This document shows, piece after piece, positions 1-7,359 of a stretch of 15,609 bases of DNA. Location of the stretch: the NCBI GenBank assembly GCA_045612665.1, contig JAZKZO010000026.1:1-15609 (forward strand). Reading direction: 5' to 3'. This stretch comes from RGIG2000 sp045612665 (GTDB lineage: Bacteria; Bacillota; Clostridia; Oscillospirales; CAG-272). Position 1 is the stretch's first letter. Every line of letters begins with the position of its first letter. A model generated the notes under the pieces. It did not search any database. It had not been told where the DNA came from and saw only the letters and a list, made by a program, of their open reading frames with translations. Made by a program: the position numbers and the translations under genes.

Positions 1-223
1 AGCAGCTGATGCAATGGTAAAGGCAGCAAACGTTGTTCTCGTAGGTAGCGAAAAGATCGGTAGCGGTCTTGTAAGCGTTATGGTTCGTGGCGACGTTGGA
101 GCTGTTAAGGCAGCAGTTGAGGCAGGAAGCGCAGCAGCAACCTCTCTTGGCGAAGTTATTGCAACTCACGTAATTCCAAGACCTCACGCAGACGTTGAAA
201 AGCTTCTTCCATCAATTAAGTGA
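1..223 (+). CDS. BMC-H hexameric shell protein, 3' part (PduA/EutM type)
   Basis: This is the C-terminal 73 residues of a canonical bacterial microcompartment hexamer. The reading frame is open from base 2 and begins with AADAMVKAANV, which matches the first helix of the BMC fold, so the true start lies upstream of the window. The segment KIGSGLVSVMVRGDVGAV carries the KIGSG loop that lines the central pore in PduA-like proteins and is followed by the second helix (AAVEAG). The tail THVIPRPHADVEKLLP is the usual end of PduA/EutM hexamers. The protein should form shell facets and let the diol substrate pass. A 135-bp gap with strong hairpins separates it from the PduL gene, whereas the other genes in the operon are nearly contiguous. 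Family assignment is certain; the exact paralogue is not. Confidence 0.95.
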   Translation, partial: AADAMVKAANVVLVGSEKIGSGLVSVMVRGDVGAVKAAVEAGSAAATSLGEVIATHVIPRPHADVEKLLPSIK

Positions 224-244
224 TAGAAGAACGCGAAACTCTTT

Positions 245-324
245 CAGTAGCCAAAGGGCATTTGCCCTTTGGTTACTGCAAAAGCGCTCAAAAAAACACA
301 CGCTCTTGAGCATTTTTGCAGTAA
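245..324 (+). promoter_or_regulatory. Two overlapping, mutually exclusive intercistronic hairpins
   Basis: Hairpin A pairs 245-259 with 264-278: 15 bp with one G-U pair and a 4-nt loop. Hairpin B pairs 273-291 with 306-324: 19 positions with one G-U and one C-A mismatch. The two share bases 273-278, so both cannot form fully at the same time. Within B the shorter stem GCTCAA/TTGAGC (286-291 with 306-311) is followed by ATTTTT, as in a weak intrinsic terminator. The position between a shell gene and an enzyme gene suggests differential expression through mRNA stability, processing or partial termination. That role is inferred; the base pairing is seen directly. Confidence 0.7.
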
Positions 325-358
325 AGGAAGCCACCAAGATATAAGAAAGGATACAAAT

Positions 359-1009
359 ATGGATATTTCAACTGAAAAAATAGCCGAAATGGTAAAAAAG
401 GTTATTCTTGAAATGGATAACACACCGAAGGCACAGACGGGCGGAATTCCGATAGGAGTTTCAAATAGACACATACACCTCTGTCAAGCTGACCTTGAAA
501 CACTTTTTGGAAAGGGCTATGAGCTAACGAAATTTAAGGACCTCTCCCAACCGGGACAGTATGCCTGCAAGGAGCTTTTAACAATTGTAGGACCGTCAAT
601 GCGACCGATTGAAAACGTAAGAGTTCTCGGACCTGTAAGAAAAAGCTCACAGGTTGAGATATGGGCAACCGACTCGTACATTTTAAAGGTTAAGCCCCCT
701 GTAAGAGAGTCGGGCAACATAAAGGATAGCGCGCCTATCAGAATTATCGGTCCAAAGGGCATAGTTGAGCTTGACGAGGGCTGTATAATCGCAAACAGAC
801 ACATACATATGTCGCCATACGAGGCTGAGGAGTTCGGTCTTAAGGACGGAGATTACGTTGATATTGATGTAAACGGAAAGCGCCGTACGAGATGGTTCGA
901 CGTACAGGTAAGAGTACACAAGGATTTCCGTCTTGAAATGCACGTTGACACGGACGATGCAAACTCGGTGGGAATCGGCAACGGATTTATAGTAAATATC
1001 GTAAAATAA
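359..1009 (+). CDS. pduL: PduL-type phosphate acyltransferase (phosphotransacylase)
   Basis: This 216-residue protein should convert propionyl-CoA (or acetyl-CoA) and phosphate to acyl-phosphate and free CoA inside the microcompartment. It has the two repeated PduL domains. Each carries the metal-binding motif NRHIH: residues 36-40 in SNRHIHL and 146-150 in ANRHIHMSP. Residues 3-19 form a short amphipathic helix (IAEMVKKVILEM) followed by a polar, Pro/Gly-containing linker, the usual form of an encapsulation peptide that docks cargo to the shell. The ATG at 359 is preferred because AAAGG (346-350) lies 8 nt upstream and it begins exactly at the encapsulation helix. An in-frame TTG at 269 lies inside a hairpin and would add 30 non-homologous residues. 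Function is well supported; the acyl group (C2 or C3) is inferred from the diol dehydratase downstream. Confidence 0.95.
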   Translation: MDISTEKIAEMVKKVILEMDNTPKAQTGGIPIGVSNRHIHLCQADLETLFGKGYELTKFKDLSQPGQYACKELLTIVGPSMRPIENVRVLGPVRKSSQVEIWATDSYILKVKPPVRESGNIKDSAPIRIIGPKGIVELDEGCIIANRHIHMSPYEAEEFGLKDGDYVDIDVNGKRRTRWFDVQVRVHKDFRLEMHVDTDDANSVGIGNGFIVNIVK

Positions 1010-1028
1010 GGATTGTGAGGTAAATGAC

Positions 1029-1277
1029 ATGTTAAAGGGAATTATCAGAGGAAACATAGTTTCTACAAGAAAGCAGGACGCCTTGGTTGGTAGCAAATTT
1101 ATGGAGGTTCAGCTCATAAAGAACGGTAAGCAAACCGACGAGTTTATTATCGCTATTGACAGCGTTGGCGCAGGTATCGGCGAAACAGTTCTTATTACAA
1201 CAGGAAGCTCGGCAAGACTTGCTCTTCATAACACAAGCTGTCCTGCCGATGCAGTTATCGTAGGTATCGTTGACTAA
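1029..1277 (+). CDS. BMC pentameric vertex protein (EutN/CcmL/PduN family)
   Basis: This 82-residue protein belongs to the EutN/CcmL (BMC-P) family, whose pentamers cap the vertices of the icosahedral shell. Diagnostic features are the opening MLKGIIRGNIVSTRKQDALVG, a beta-barrel core with FIIAIDSVGAGIGETVLITTGSSAR, and the terminal DAVIVGIVD. The length is typical (about 80-100 residues). GAGG at 1016-1020 gives a good ribosome binding site 8 nt before the ATG. An earlier ATG at 1024 is out of frame. The gene lies 19 nt after pduL and 35 nt before the PduS-like gene, so it is part of the same transcript. It is the only vertex protein in the window, though others could lie upstream. Confidence 0.95.
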   Translation: MLKGIIRGNIVSTRKQDALVGSKFMEVQLIKNGKQTDEFIIAIDSVGAGIGETVLITTGSSARLALHNTSCPADAVIVGIVD

Positions 1278-1312
1278 TTTAGGTCAAAATTCTAGTTTTT
1301 AAAGGTGAAAAG

Positions 1313-2632
1313 ATGCAGAAGCTTAAAGATTTAATGCGCGAATTTGGCATTGTAGGTGCCGGAGGAGCGGGCTTCCCCTCTTACGCTAAGCTTGCGGAGG
1401 GGGCGGACCTCCTCCTTATCAACGGCTCTGAATGTGAGCCACTCTTATACACGGATTATGTCCTTCTCAAAAATGAGATGGATACGGTTATTACGGGAAT
1501 TTCCGAGGTGCTCTCACACACTAGCATGACAAAGGCACTCGTTGCCATCAAGGAGCACACGGCAAAAAGACTTGGCGTACAGGACGGCGAAAGGCTTGCC
1601 GACAAAATTTACATAAAGACCTTGCCCGACGTTTATCCGATAGGTGATGAAATCGGACTCATATACGAGGCTACGCTCAGACAGGTAAAGCCGGGAAAAT
1701 TGCCGATTACACAGGGAATTATCGTATATAACGTTGAAACGCTTTACAACCTCGGCAGAGCCGTAAGATATGGTGAGGGCGTTACGAAAAAATGGCTTAC
1801 AATAGGCGGAGCAGTAAAGGAGCCTGTTGTTATAAAGGTGCCAATCGGTGTAAAAATTGCCGATATATTTAAGATACTTGGAATAACCGTTAGCGAGGGC
1901 TACAGCGTCCTTGACGGTGGACCGTCAATGGGTAAGGTGATAAATCCAAGCACCTATACGGTTAATAAAAAGACAAAGGGAATATTGATTCTTCCAAACG
2001 ATACACAGGCCATCATTTCGAAGATGACAAACGAAAAAATGGCGATAGCAAGAGCGGAAACGGCTTGCTGTCAATGCACAAGATGCACGGATATGTGTCC
2101 AAGAAATCTACTCGGCTATCCGCTTGAGCCACACAAAATGGTAAGAACGGCTATGGGAGTTGCCGAGGTTATGCCCGAGATGGTGCTTAGCGCAACGCTT
2201 TGCTGTGAATGTGGAGTTTGCGAGAGCCTTGCGTGCAATCAGGGAATTTCGCCAAGGGCAGTTATCGCAAATTATAAGCAGGTTCTTGCTAAAAACAAGA
2301 TGCGCTTCGATTTGCCGGGCGAATACGGCGTAAAGGAAGAAAGAGATTACCGAATGATTCCGTACGAAAGATGGATGAGCGCGCTAGGCGTTACAAAATT
2401 TGACAAAATTGCGGAATATTACGGCGAAATAAACGACTTTTCAAGAGTGGAAATTCCACTTTCTCAACACATAGGAATACCAAGCGCACCGATTGTTAAG
2501 GATGGCGACCTTGTAAGCGCAGGCGAGATGATTGCAAGCGCACAGGACGGACTCTCCTTGCCACAGCACGCGTCAATTAGCGGTAGAGTTACGCTTGGAA
2601 ACGGAAAAATTATAATTGATAAGGTAAGATAA
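1313..2632 (+). CDS. pduS: PduS-like Fe-S/flavin electron-transfer protein (RnfC family)
   Basis: This 439-residue protein is related to RnfC/NuoF. The N-terminus contains GIVGAGGAGFPSYAKL and INGSECEPLLYTDY, which form the Gly-rich nucleotide/flavin-binding region. A SLBB-like segment follows, and then two 4Fe-4S motifs. The first is CxxCxxCxxxCP with Cys252, 255, 258 and 262. The second is CxxCxxC plus a fourth Cys, at 297, 300, 303 and 308. The C-terminal 60 residues (about 385-439) resemble a barrel-sandwich domain as in RnfC. In B12-dependent Pdu systems PduS is called a cobalamin reductase. Here the dehydratase is a glycyl radical enzyme, so that role is unlikely. NAD(H) recycling or electron export through the PduT-like shell protein is more plausible, but inferred. 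AAAGGTGA (1301-1308) precedes the ATG. Confidence 0.92.
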   Translation: MQKLKDLMREFGIVGAGGAGFPSYAKLAEGADLLLINGSECEPLLYTDYVLLKNEMDTVITGISEVLSHTSMTKALVAIKEHTAKRLGVQDGERLADKIYIKTLPDVYPIGDEIGLIYEATLRQVKPGKLPITQGIIVYNVETLYNLGRAVRYGEGVTKKWLTIGGAVKEPVVIKVPIGVKIADIFKILGITVSEGYSVLDGGPSMGKVINPSTYTVNKKTKGILILPNDTQAIISKMTNEKMAIARAETACCQCTRCTDMCPRNLLGYPLEPHKMVRTAMGVAEVMPEMVLSATLCCECGVCESLACNQGISPRAVIANYKQVLAKNKMRFDLPGEYGVKEERDYRMIPYERWMSALGVTKFDKIAEYYGEINDFSRVEIPLSQHIGIPSAPIVKDGDLVSAGEMIASAQDGLSLPQHASISGRVTLGNGKIIIDKVR

Positions 2633-2633
2633 G

Positions 2634-3179
2634 ATGTTTAAGGCTATAGGCGTTATTGAATTAAAAAGCATACCAAAGGGCGTTGAGGCGGCAGATGCGG
2701 CACTCAAGAGCGCGGGAATTGATATGGTTACGGCTCGTCCGTCCTGTCCCGGAAAGTACGAAATCGTGCTTACAGGCTCAATTTCCAACGTTAGCGCGGC
2801 AGTTGCCCACGTAAATAGCAAATTTGACGGCTACGTTATAGATAGCTCTATTATGGGAAGAATTGACGAGCAGGTTATAAAGGCGCTTTTCGGCACACAG
2901 GAGGGCGTACGCGAGGGCTCACTCGGACTTATAGAAACCTTCTCCGCGGCAAGCGCAATCAAGGCTGCCGATATTGCCGTTAAGACCGCAAGAGTTGAAA
3001 TATACGACCTAAGAGTTTCAAGAGGTATGGGCGGAAAGGGCGTTGTAATGCTCACAGGCGACGTTGGCGACGTTACCGCTGCAGTTGAGGCGGGCGCAAA
3101 TTACGCAAAGGACATCTCAACTCTTTCCTCATACACCGTAATCCCTGCTCCACACGAAGAATTGTGGAAGCAAATGTAA
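2634..3179 (+). CDS. pduT: Tandem-domain BMC shell protein with Fe-S pore (PduT family)
   Basis: This 181-residue protein contains two BMC domains in tandem (about 2-88 and 96-177), so trimers form pseudohexameric facets. The second domain shows the classic LGLIETFSAASAIKAAD and VVMLTGDVGDVTAAVEAG. In the first domain the segment RPSCPGKY places a cysteine at residue 38, the position that in PduT ligates a 4Fe-4S cluster in the centre of the trimer. The ATG lies 1 nt after the pduS stop codon, and AAGGT (2621-2625) serves as ribosome binding site inside the pduS end, which points to translational coupling. PduS and PduT are known partners, so this pair probably forms an electron route across the shell. 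The Cys and the domain repeat are seen directly; the cluster is inferred from the family. Confidence 0.94.
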   Translation: MFKAIGVIELKSIPKGVEAADAALKSAGIDMVTARPSCPGKYEIVLTGSISNVSAAVAHVNSKFDGYVIDSSIMGRIDEQVIKALFGTQEGVREGSLGLIETFSAASAIKAADIAVKTARVEIYDLRVSRGMGGKGVVMLTGDVGDVTAAVEAGANYAKDISTLSSYTVIPAPHEELWKQM

Positions 3180-3189
3180 GGTGCAAAAT

Positions 3190-5721
3190 ATGGAAAACAT
3201 AAAATTTGTAATTGAAAAAAGTGCAAGAATTCAAGGGCTTGTTGACACTCTTTATGAGAATATGCCCGAGATTGAAAGCGCAAGAGGTAAGCTCGTAACC
3301 GAGAGCTACAAGGCGACCGAGAGCTTGCCTATAATCAAGCGCAGAAGTGCGGCATTTGCACATATTTTAAGAAATATACCGATTGTTATAAGAGATAACG
3401 AGCTTATCGTCGGAAGCGCAACCGTAGCCCCTCGTGGCTGTCAGGTTTTCCCCGAATATTCGTACGAGTGGCTACTTAGTGAGCTTGACACCGTTTCCTC
3501 GCGCCACGCAGACCCGTTCTACGTAAGCGAAAAAACTAAGGCGGAGCTTCGCGAGATTTATCCTTGGTGGCACGGCAAAACTACAAGCGACTTAGCTAAG
3601 GCTAATATGTCCCCCGAGGCATACGAGGCGTTTACCGAGCACTCCGTTTTCACTCCGGGCAACTACTTCTATAACGGTATAGGACACGTTTGCGTTGATT
3701 ACGGCAAGGTTCTTAAAATCGGTTACAGAGGCATTATTGCCGAGGCTGAAAGGGCACTTTCGGCACTTGACGTGTCGGATAGCGACTATGTTTCAAGGGG
3801 CAACTTCCTTTGCGCGGTAATCGAGAGCTGTGAGGCGGTAATCGAATACGCACGCAGATATAGCGCGCTCGCTCGCGATATGGCATCAAGAGAGTCGAAT
3901 GGCGAAAGAAAGCGCGAGCTTGAGCAAATTTCAAGAAACTGCGCAAGAGTTCCCGAATTTGGCGCGACAAGCTTTTTCGAGGCTTGCCAATCGTTTTGGT
4001 TTATTCAGCTTCTTTTACAGGTTGAGTCAAGCGGACACTCTATCTCCCCAGGACGCTTTGACCAATATATGTATCCGTATTTCAAAAAGGATATTGACGA
4101 GGGCAAAATCACATACGAAAGGGCACAGGAGCTTCTCGACTGCGTTTGGGTAAAATTCAACGATATAAACAAGGTAAGAGATGCGGCATCGGCTGACGGC
4201 TTCGCAGGCTACGGAATGTTCCAAAACCTCATCGTAGGCGGACAGAACGCTCACGGAATGGATGCGACAAACGACCTCTCGTATATGTGTATCGAGGCAG
4301 CAATGCATGTTCCGCTCCCACAGCCTTCAATTTCTATAAGAGTTTGGAACGGCTCTCCTGAGCCACTCCTTATAAAGGCAGCTGCGCTTACAAGACTTGG
4401 CACAGGCTTGCCTGCATACTATAACGATGAAATAATCATTCCGTCCATTATGGCAAGAGGACTTACCCTTGAGGACGCAAGAGATTATTGCATTATCGGT
4501 TGCGTTGAGCCACAAAAGGCGGGTAAAACCGACGGCTGGCACGATGCGGCATTCTTCAATATGTGTCGCCCTATGGAGCTTGCATTCTCAAACGGCTACG
4601 ACAAGGGCAAGAAAATAGGTCCTGACACAGGCGATGTAGCAAATATGAAAACCTTTGAGGAGTTTTATGAGGCTTATAAGACTCAGCAAAGCTACATGAT
4701 AAAGCTACTTGTAAACGCAAATAACGCAATAGATATGGCTCACGCGGTAAGATGCCCACTTCCGTTCCAATCGTGTATGGTAGACGATTGTATCGGCAGA
4801 GGAAAATCACTTCAAGAGGGCGGAGCAATTTATAACTTCACAGGTCCACAGGGCTTCGGTATTGCAAATAACACCGATGGTCTAATAGCGATTAAAAAGC
4901 TCGTTTTCGAGGAAAAGAAATTCACTCTCGCTGAGCTTCGTGAGGCATTAAAGGCAAATTACGGCTACGGTGTTCAGGGTGCGGCAGCTGAAAGGCTTAC
5001 AACCGAGATTGCAACCGAGCTTGTAAGAGCAGGTCTTGATGTAAACGAGGAAGTTATCCACACAATTTACGACGAGGTTACAAATCAAAGCTCACTTAGC
5101 GCATCCGAGAAGGCAAGATATAAGGAAATCAAGCGCTTAATCGAGGAAGATGCGCCCAAGTACGGAAACGATATTTACGATGTTGATATGTTTGCACGCG
5201 ACGTTGCAAATACCTACACCAAAGAGGTTGAAAAATACAAAAATCCTCGAGGAGGTATCTTCCAAGCGGGACTTTATCCCGTATCAGCGAATGTTCCACT
5301 CGGTGCATCGACAGGCGCAACACCTGACGGTAGACTTGCATACACACCGCTAGCCGACGGTATAGGACCTGCATCGGGACGCGATATAAAAGGACCTACT
5401 GCTACGGCAAACTCCGTTGCAAAGCTTGAGCAGGGCGTTGCCTCAAATGGAACACTCCTTAACCAAAAATTCCACCCAAGCGCGCTTGCGGGAATGGGCG
5501 GACTTACAAAGTTCGTTGCACTTATTCGCTCGTACTTTGACCAAAAGGGAATGCACGTTCAGTTTAACGTTGTAACTAAGGAAACACTCCTTGACGCACA
5601 GCAAAATCCCGAAAAATACAAGACCCTGGTAGTAAGAGTTGCAGGATATAGCGCACTCTTTACAACGCTTTCGCGCTCACTCCAGGACGATATTATCAAC
5701 AGAACCGAGCAGGGCTTCTAA
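3190..5721 (+). CDS. B12-independent diol dehydratase, glycyl radical enzyme (1,2-propanediol/glycerol type)
   Basis: This glycyl radical enzyme should dehydrate (S)-1,2-propanediol to propionaldehyde, or glycerol to 3-hydroxypropionaldehyde. Numbered from the ATG at 3190 (843 residues), the thiyl-radical Cys is 438 and the base Glu is 440 in GCVEPQ. His166 lies in NGIGHVCVDYGKV, Asp452 in GKTDGWHDAAFFN, and the radical Gly819 in RVAGYSALF near the C-terminus. The Cys+14 Asp and the GHVxVDY His are dehydratase-type substrate residues. Choline trimethylamine-lyase instead has Thr at Cys+13 and Tyr at Cys+17; here those positions are His and Phe. An in-frame GTG at 3181 is possible, but AAGGTG (3178-3183) sits 6 nt before the ATG, and the ATG numbering agrees with the H166/C438 I recall for the Roseburia enzyme. 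No N-terminal targeting extension is evident. It is followed by its activase. Confidence 0.94.
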   Translation: MENIKFVIEKSARIQGLVDTLYENMPEIESARGKLVTESYKATESLPIIKRRSAAFAHILRNIPIVIRDNELIVGSATVAPRGCQVFPEYSYEWLLSELDTVSSRHADPFYVSEKTKAELREIYPWWHGKTTSDLAKANMSPEAYEAFTEHSVFTPGNYFYNGIGHVCVDYGKVLKIGYRGIIAEAERALSALDVSDSDYVSRGNFLCAVIESCEAVIEYARRYSALARDMASRESNGERKRELEQISRNCARVPEFGATSFFEACQSFWFIQLLLQVESSGHSISPGRFDQYMYPYFKKDIDEGKITYERAQELLDCVWVKFNDINKVRDAASADGFAGYGMFQNLIVGGQNAHGMDATNDLSYMCIEAAMHVPLPQPSISIRVWNGSPEPLLIKAAALTRLGTGLPAYYNDEIIIPSIMARGLTLEDARDYCIIGCVEPQKAGKTDGWHDAAFFNMCRPMELAFSNGYDKGKKIGPDTGDVANMKTFEEFYEAYKTQQSYMIKLLVNANNAIDMAHAVRCPLPFQSCMVDDCIGRGKSLQEGGAIYNFTGPQGFGIANNTDGLIAIKKLVFEEKKFTLAELREALKANYGYGVQGAAAERLTTEIATELVRAGLDVNEEVIHTIYDEVTNQSSLSASEKARYKEIKRLIEEDAPKYGNDIYDVDMFARDVANTYTKEVEKYKNPRGGIFQAGLYPVSANVPLGASTGATPDGRLAYTPLADGIGPASGRDIKGPTATANSVAKLEQGVASNGTLLNQKFHPSALAGMGGLTKFVALIRSYFDQKGMHVQFNVVTKETLLDAQQNPEKYKTLVVRVAGYSALFTTLSRSLQDDIINRTEQGF

Positions 5722-5760
5722 TTTAGACCCATTAAATCCCAAAGAAAGAGAGGTGATTAC

Positions 5761-6543
5761 GTGCCACAGGAAATTAAGGGTAGAATATTCAATATTCAAA
5801 GATTTTCAATCCACGACGGACCGGGAATAAGAACGATAGTTTTCTTTAAGGGATGCCGTATGAGATGCGCGTGGTGCTGTAATCCCGAATCTCAAAGATG
5901 GGAAATCGAGTCGCTTTTTGAAAGGGGCAAGCAAAAAACAGTCGGACAGGATGTTACTGTTTCGGATATTATGCCCGAAATTCTTGCCGACCTACCGTAT
6001 TACCGTCGAAGTGAGGGGGGCGTAACTCTCTCGGGCGGTGAGGTGCTTTGCCAAGCCGATTTTGCGGCAGAGCTTCTTAAGGCTTGCAAGGAAAAGGGAC
6101 TTCACACGGCAATTGAGAGCGCATCGTCGCTTGAATTTTCCGAAATAGAAAAGCTTCTTCCGTATCTTGACCTTTACCTTATGGATATCAAGCATATGGA
6201 TAGCGAAAAGCACAAGGAATATACCACCGTCGGCAACGAATTGATTCTTGAAAACGCAAGAAAAATTGCCGAGAGTGGCGTTGAGCTTATAATAAGAACA
6301 CCTGTTATCCCCGGCTTTAACGACACAGCCGAGGAGATAAGGGCAATATCGCACTTTGCGAAATCGTTACGGGGCGTAAGGGAGCATCATCTTCTCCCGT
6401 ATCATAGACTGGGCTCGGACAAGTATGCGGGGCTTGGTAGAAAATATTCCCTTTCGGAAATCGAGCCACCGTCAAAGGAAAAGATGGAATATCTTTTGTC
6501 GGTTGCCGAAACCTCGGGACTTACTTGTAAAATAGGAGGCTAA
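5761..6543 (+). CDS. Glycyl radical enzyme activase (radical SAM)
   Basis: This 260-residue radical SAM protein installs the glycyl radical on the dehydratase encoded just upstream. The opening SIHDGPGIRTIVFFKGC is the activase signature. It runs into CRMRCAWC, the CxxxCxxC motif that binds the SAM-coordinating 4Fe-4S cluster, followed by NPESQ. The SGGE motif and the LYLMDIKHMD strand of the half-barrel are present. The stretch between CAWCCNPESQRW and the next helix is short and holds no extra cysteines, so the ferredoxin-like insert found in many dehydratase and choline-lyase activases is absent. The start is GTG at 5761, supported by GAGAGGTGA just upstream (ending at 5756); no closer start exists before the conserved RIFNIQRFSIHDGPG. 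The stop is followed after 1 nt by the next gene. Confidence 0.95.
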   Translation: MPQEIKGRIFNIQRFSIHDGPGIRTIVFFKGCRMRCAWCCNPESQRWEIESLFERGKQKTVGQDVTVSDIMPEILADLPYYRRSEGGVTLSGGEVLCQADFAAELLKACKEKGLHTAIESASSLEFSEIEKLLPYLDLYLMDIKHMDSEKHKEYTTVGNELILENARKIAESGVELIIRTPVIPGFNDTAEEIRAISHFAKSLRGVREHHLLPYHRLGSDKYAGLGRKYSLSEIEPPSKEKMEYLLSVAETSGLTCKIGG

Positions 6544-6544
6544 T

Positions 6545-6904
6545 ATGGAGCTTAAGGAAAATATGAGAATAGTGCAGGAGCTTGTGCCGGGTAAGCAGAT
6601 AACTCTTTGCCACATAATTGCAAATCCAAACGACGTCCTTTACGTAAAGCTCGGTCTTGACCCAAAGACGGATTACACAAGAAGTGCAATCGGTGTTTTG
6701 ACCGTTTCTCCTGCGGAAAGCGCAGTAATCGCTGCCGATATCGCAATGAAATCATCGGGCGCGGACATCGGATTTGTAGATAGATTTACAGGAACACTTA
6801 TCATCACGGGAAGCGTATCAAGCGTGGAGTCGGCATTCTATGCCATAAGAGAGTATTTTACCTCAAAGCTCGGCTACGTTTGCTGTGAGGTAACGAAGAC
6901 ATAA
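6545..6904 (+). CDS. Circularly permuted BMC-H shell protein (PduU/EutS family)
   Basis: This 119-residue protein is a permuted shell hexamer. Residues 8-40 (RIVQELVPGKQITLCHIIANPND) form the N-terminal extension that builds a six-stranded beta-barrel plug over the pore in PduU/EutS. The BMC core follows with AIGVLTVSPAESAVIAADIAMKSSG and a second half ending in FTGTLIITGSVSSVESAFYAIREYF. Length and order match the family. AGGAGG (6534-6539) lies 5 nt before the ATG. The stop codon TAA overlaps the next gene's ATG by one base (TAATG at 6902-6906). In Salmonella, PduU is reported to interact with PduV. The same neighbour relationship is kept here, so this protein may anchor the GTPase, and possibly the positioning proteins, to the shell exterior; that is inference. 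Confidence 0.94.
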   Translation: MELKENMRIVQELVPGKQITLCHIIANPNDVLYVKLGLDPKTDYTRSAIGVLTVSPAESAVIAADIAMKSSGADIGFVDRFTGTLIITGSVSSVESAFYAIREYFTSKLGYVCCEVTKT

Positions 6905-7359
6905 TGAAAAAGATTATTCTTATAGGTAGAGTTGCGGCAGGCAAGACAACGCTAACGCAGGCTCTTAACGGTGAAAAAATTCACTACTATAAAACACAGT
7001 ACATAAACTATCTTGATAATATTATCGACACTCCCGGTGAGTATACGGAGCTAAGGCAAACGAGTGGAGCGCTAGCGCTTTATTCGTACGAGGCGGACGT
7101 TGTCGGACTTGTGCTTTCGGCAAACGAGCCTTATTCGATTTTCTCTCCGTGTATTACGAGCCTTGTAAACAGAGAGGTTATCGGTCTTATCACAGGCATA
7201 GACAAGCCTGATGCTAATCCCGAAAGAGTTGAAAGATGGTTAAGGCTTGCAGGCTGTAAGAAAATCTTCCCTGTAAGCGCATACACAGGCGAGGGAATTG
7301 ATGCCCTGCTTGAATTTCTTACCGAGGATGAAAGGGAGAAGGAAAATGAGCAGAACTAA
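6904..7359 (+). CDS. EutP/PduV-family small GTPase
   Basis: This 151-residue P-loop GTPase carries GRVAAGKTT (residues 8-16), the GxxxxGKT Walker A box, and DTPGEY as the G3 motif. The region TGIDKPDA occupies the place of the NKxD/TKxD specificity motif, in the relaxed form usual for EutP/PduV. FPVSAYTGEGIDAL resembles the G5 region. The family occurs almost only in eut, pdu and glycyl-radical microcompartment operons. Its role is not settled; in Salmonella PduV has been linked to movement of microcompartments along filaments. The start overlaps the stop of the PduU-like gene by one base, and its own last 14 bases overlap the ParA-type gene, so translation is probably coupled through the block from 6545 to 8459. 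Confidence 0.92.
   Translation: MKKIILIGRVAAGKTTLTQALNGEKIHYYKTQYINYLDNIIDTPGEYTELRQTSGALALYSYEADVVGLVLSANEPYSIFSPCITSLVNREVIGLITGIDKPDANPERVERWLRLAGCKKIFPVSAYTGEGIDALLEFLTEDEREKENEQN

Noticed and set aside
269..358. N-terminal extension of PduL from a TTG start
   Set aside because: The extra codons fall inside the hairpin region and are unlike the family. The ATG at 359 has a proper ribosome binding site and starts at the encapsulation helix.
683..1096. A 137-codon - strand open frame opposite pduL and the vertex gene
   Set aside because: It is antisense to two well-conserved genes and its translation shows no family features.
3190..5721. Choline trimethylamine-lyase (CutC)
   Set aside because: The residues expected at Cys+13 (Thr) and Cys+17 (Tyr) are His and Phe, while the dehydratase His and Asp are present.
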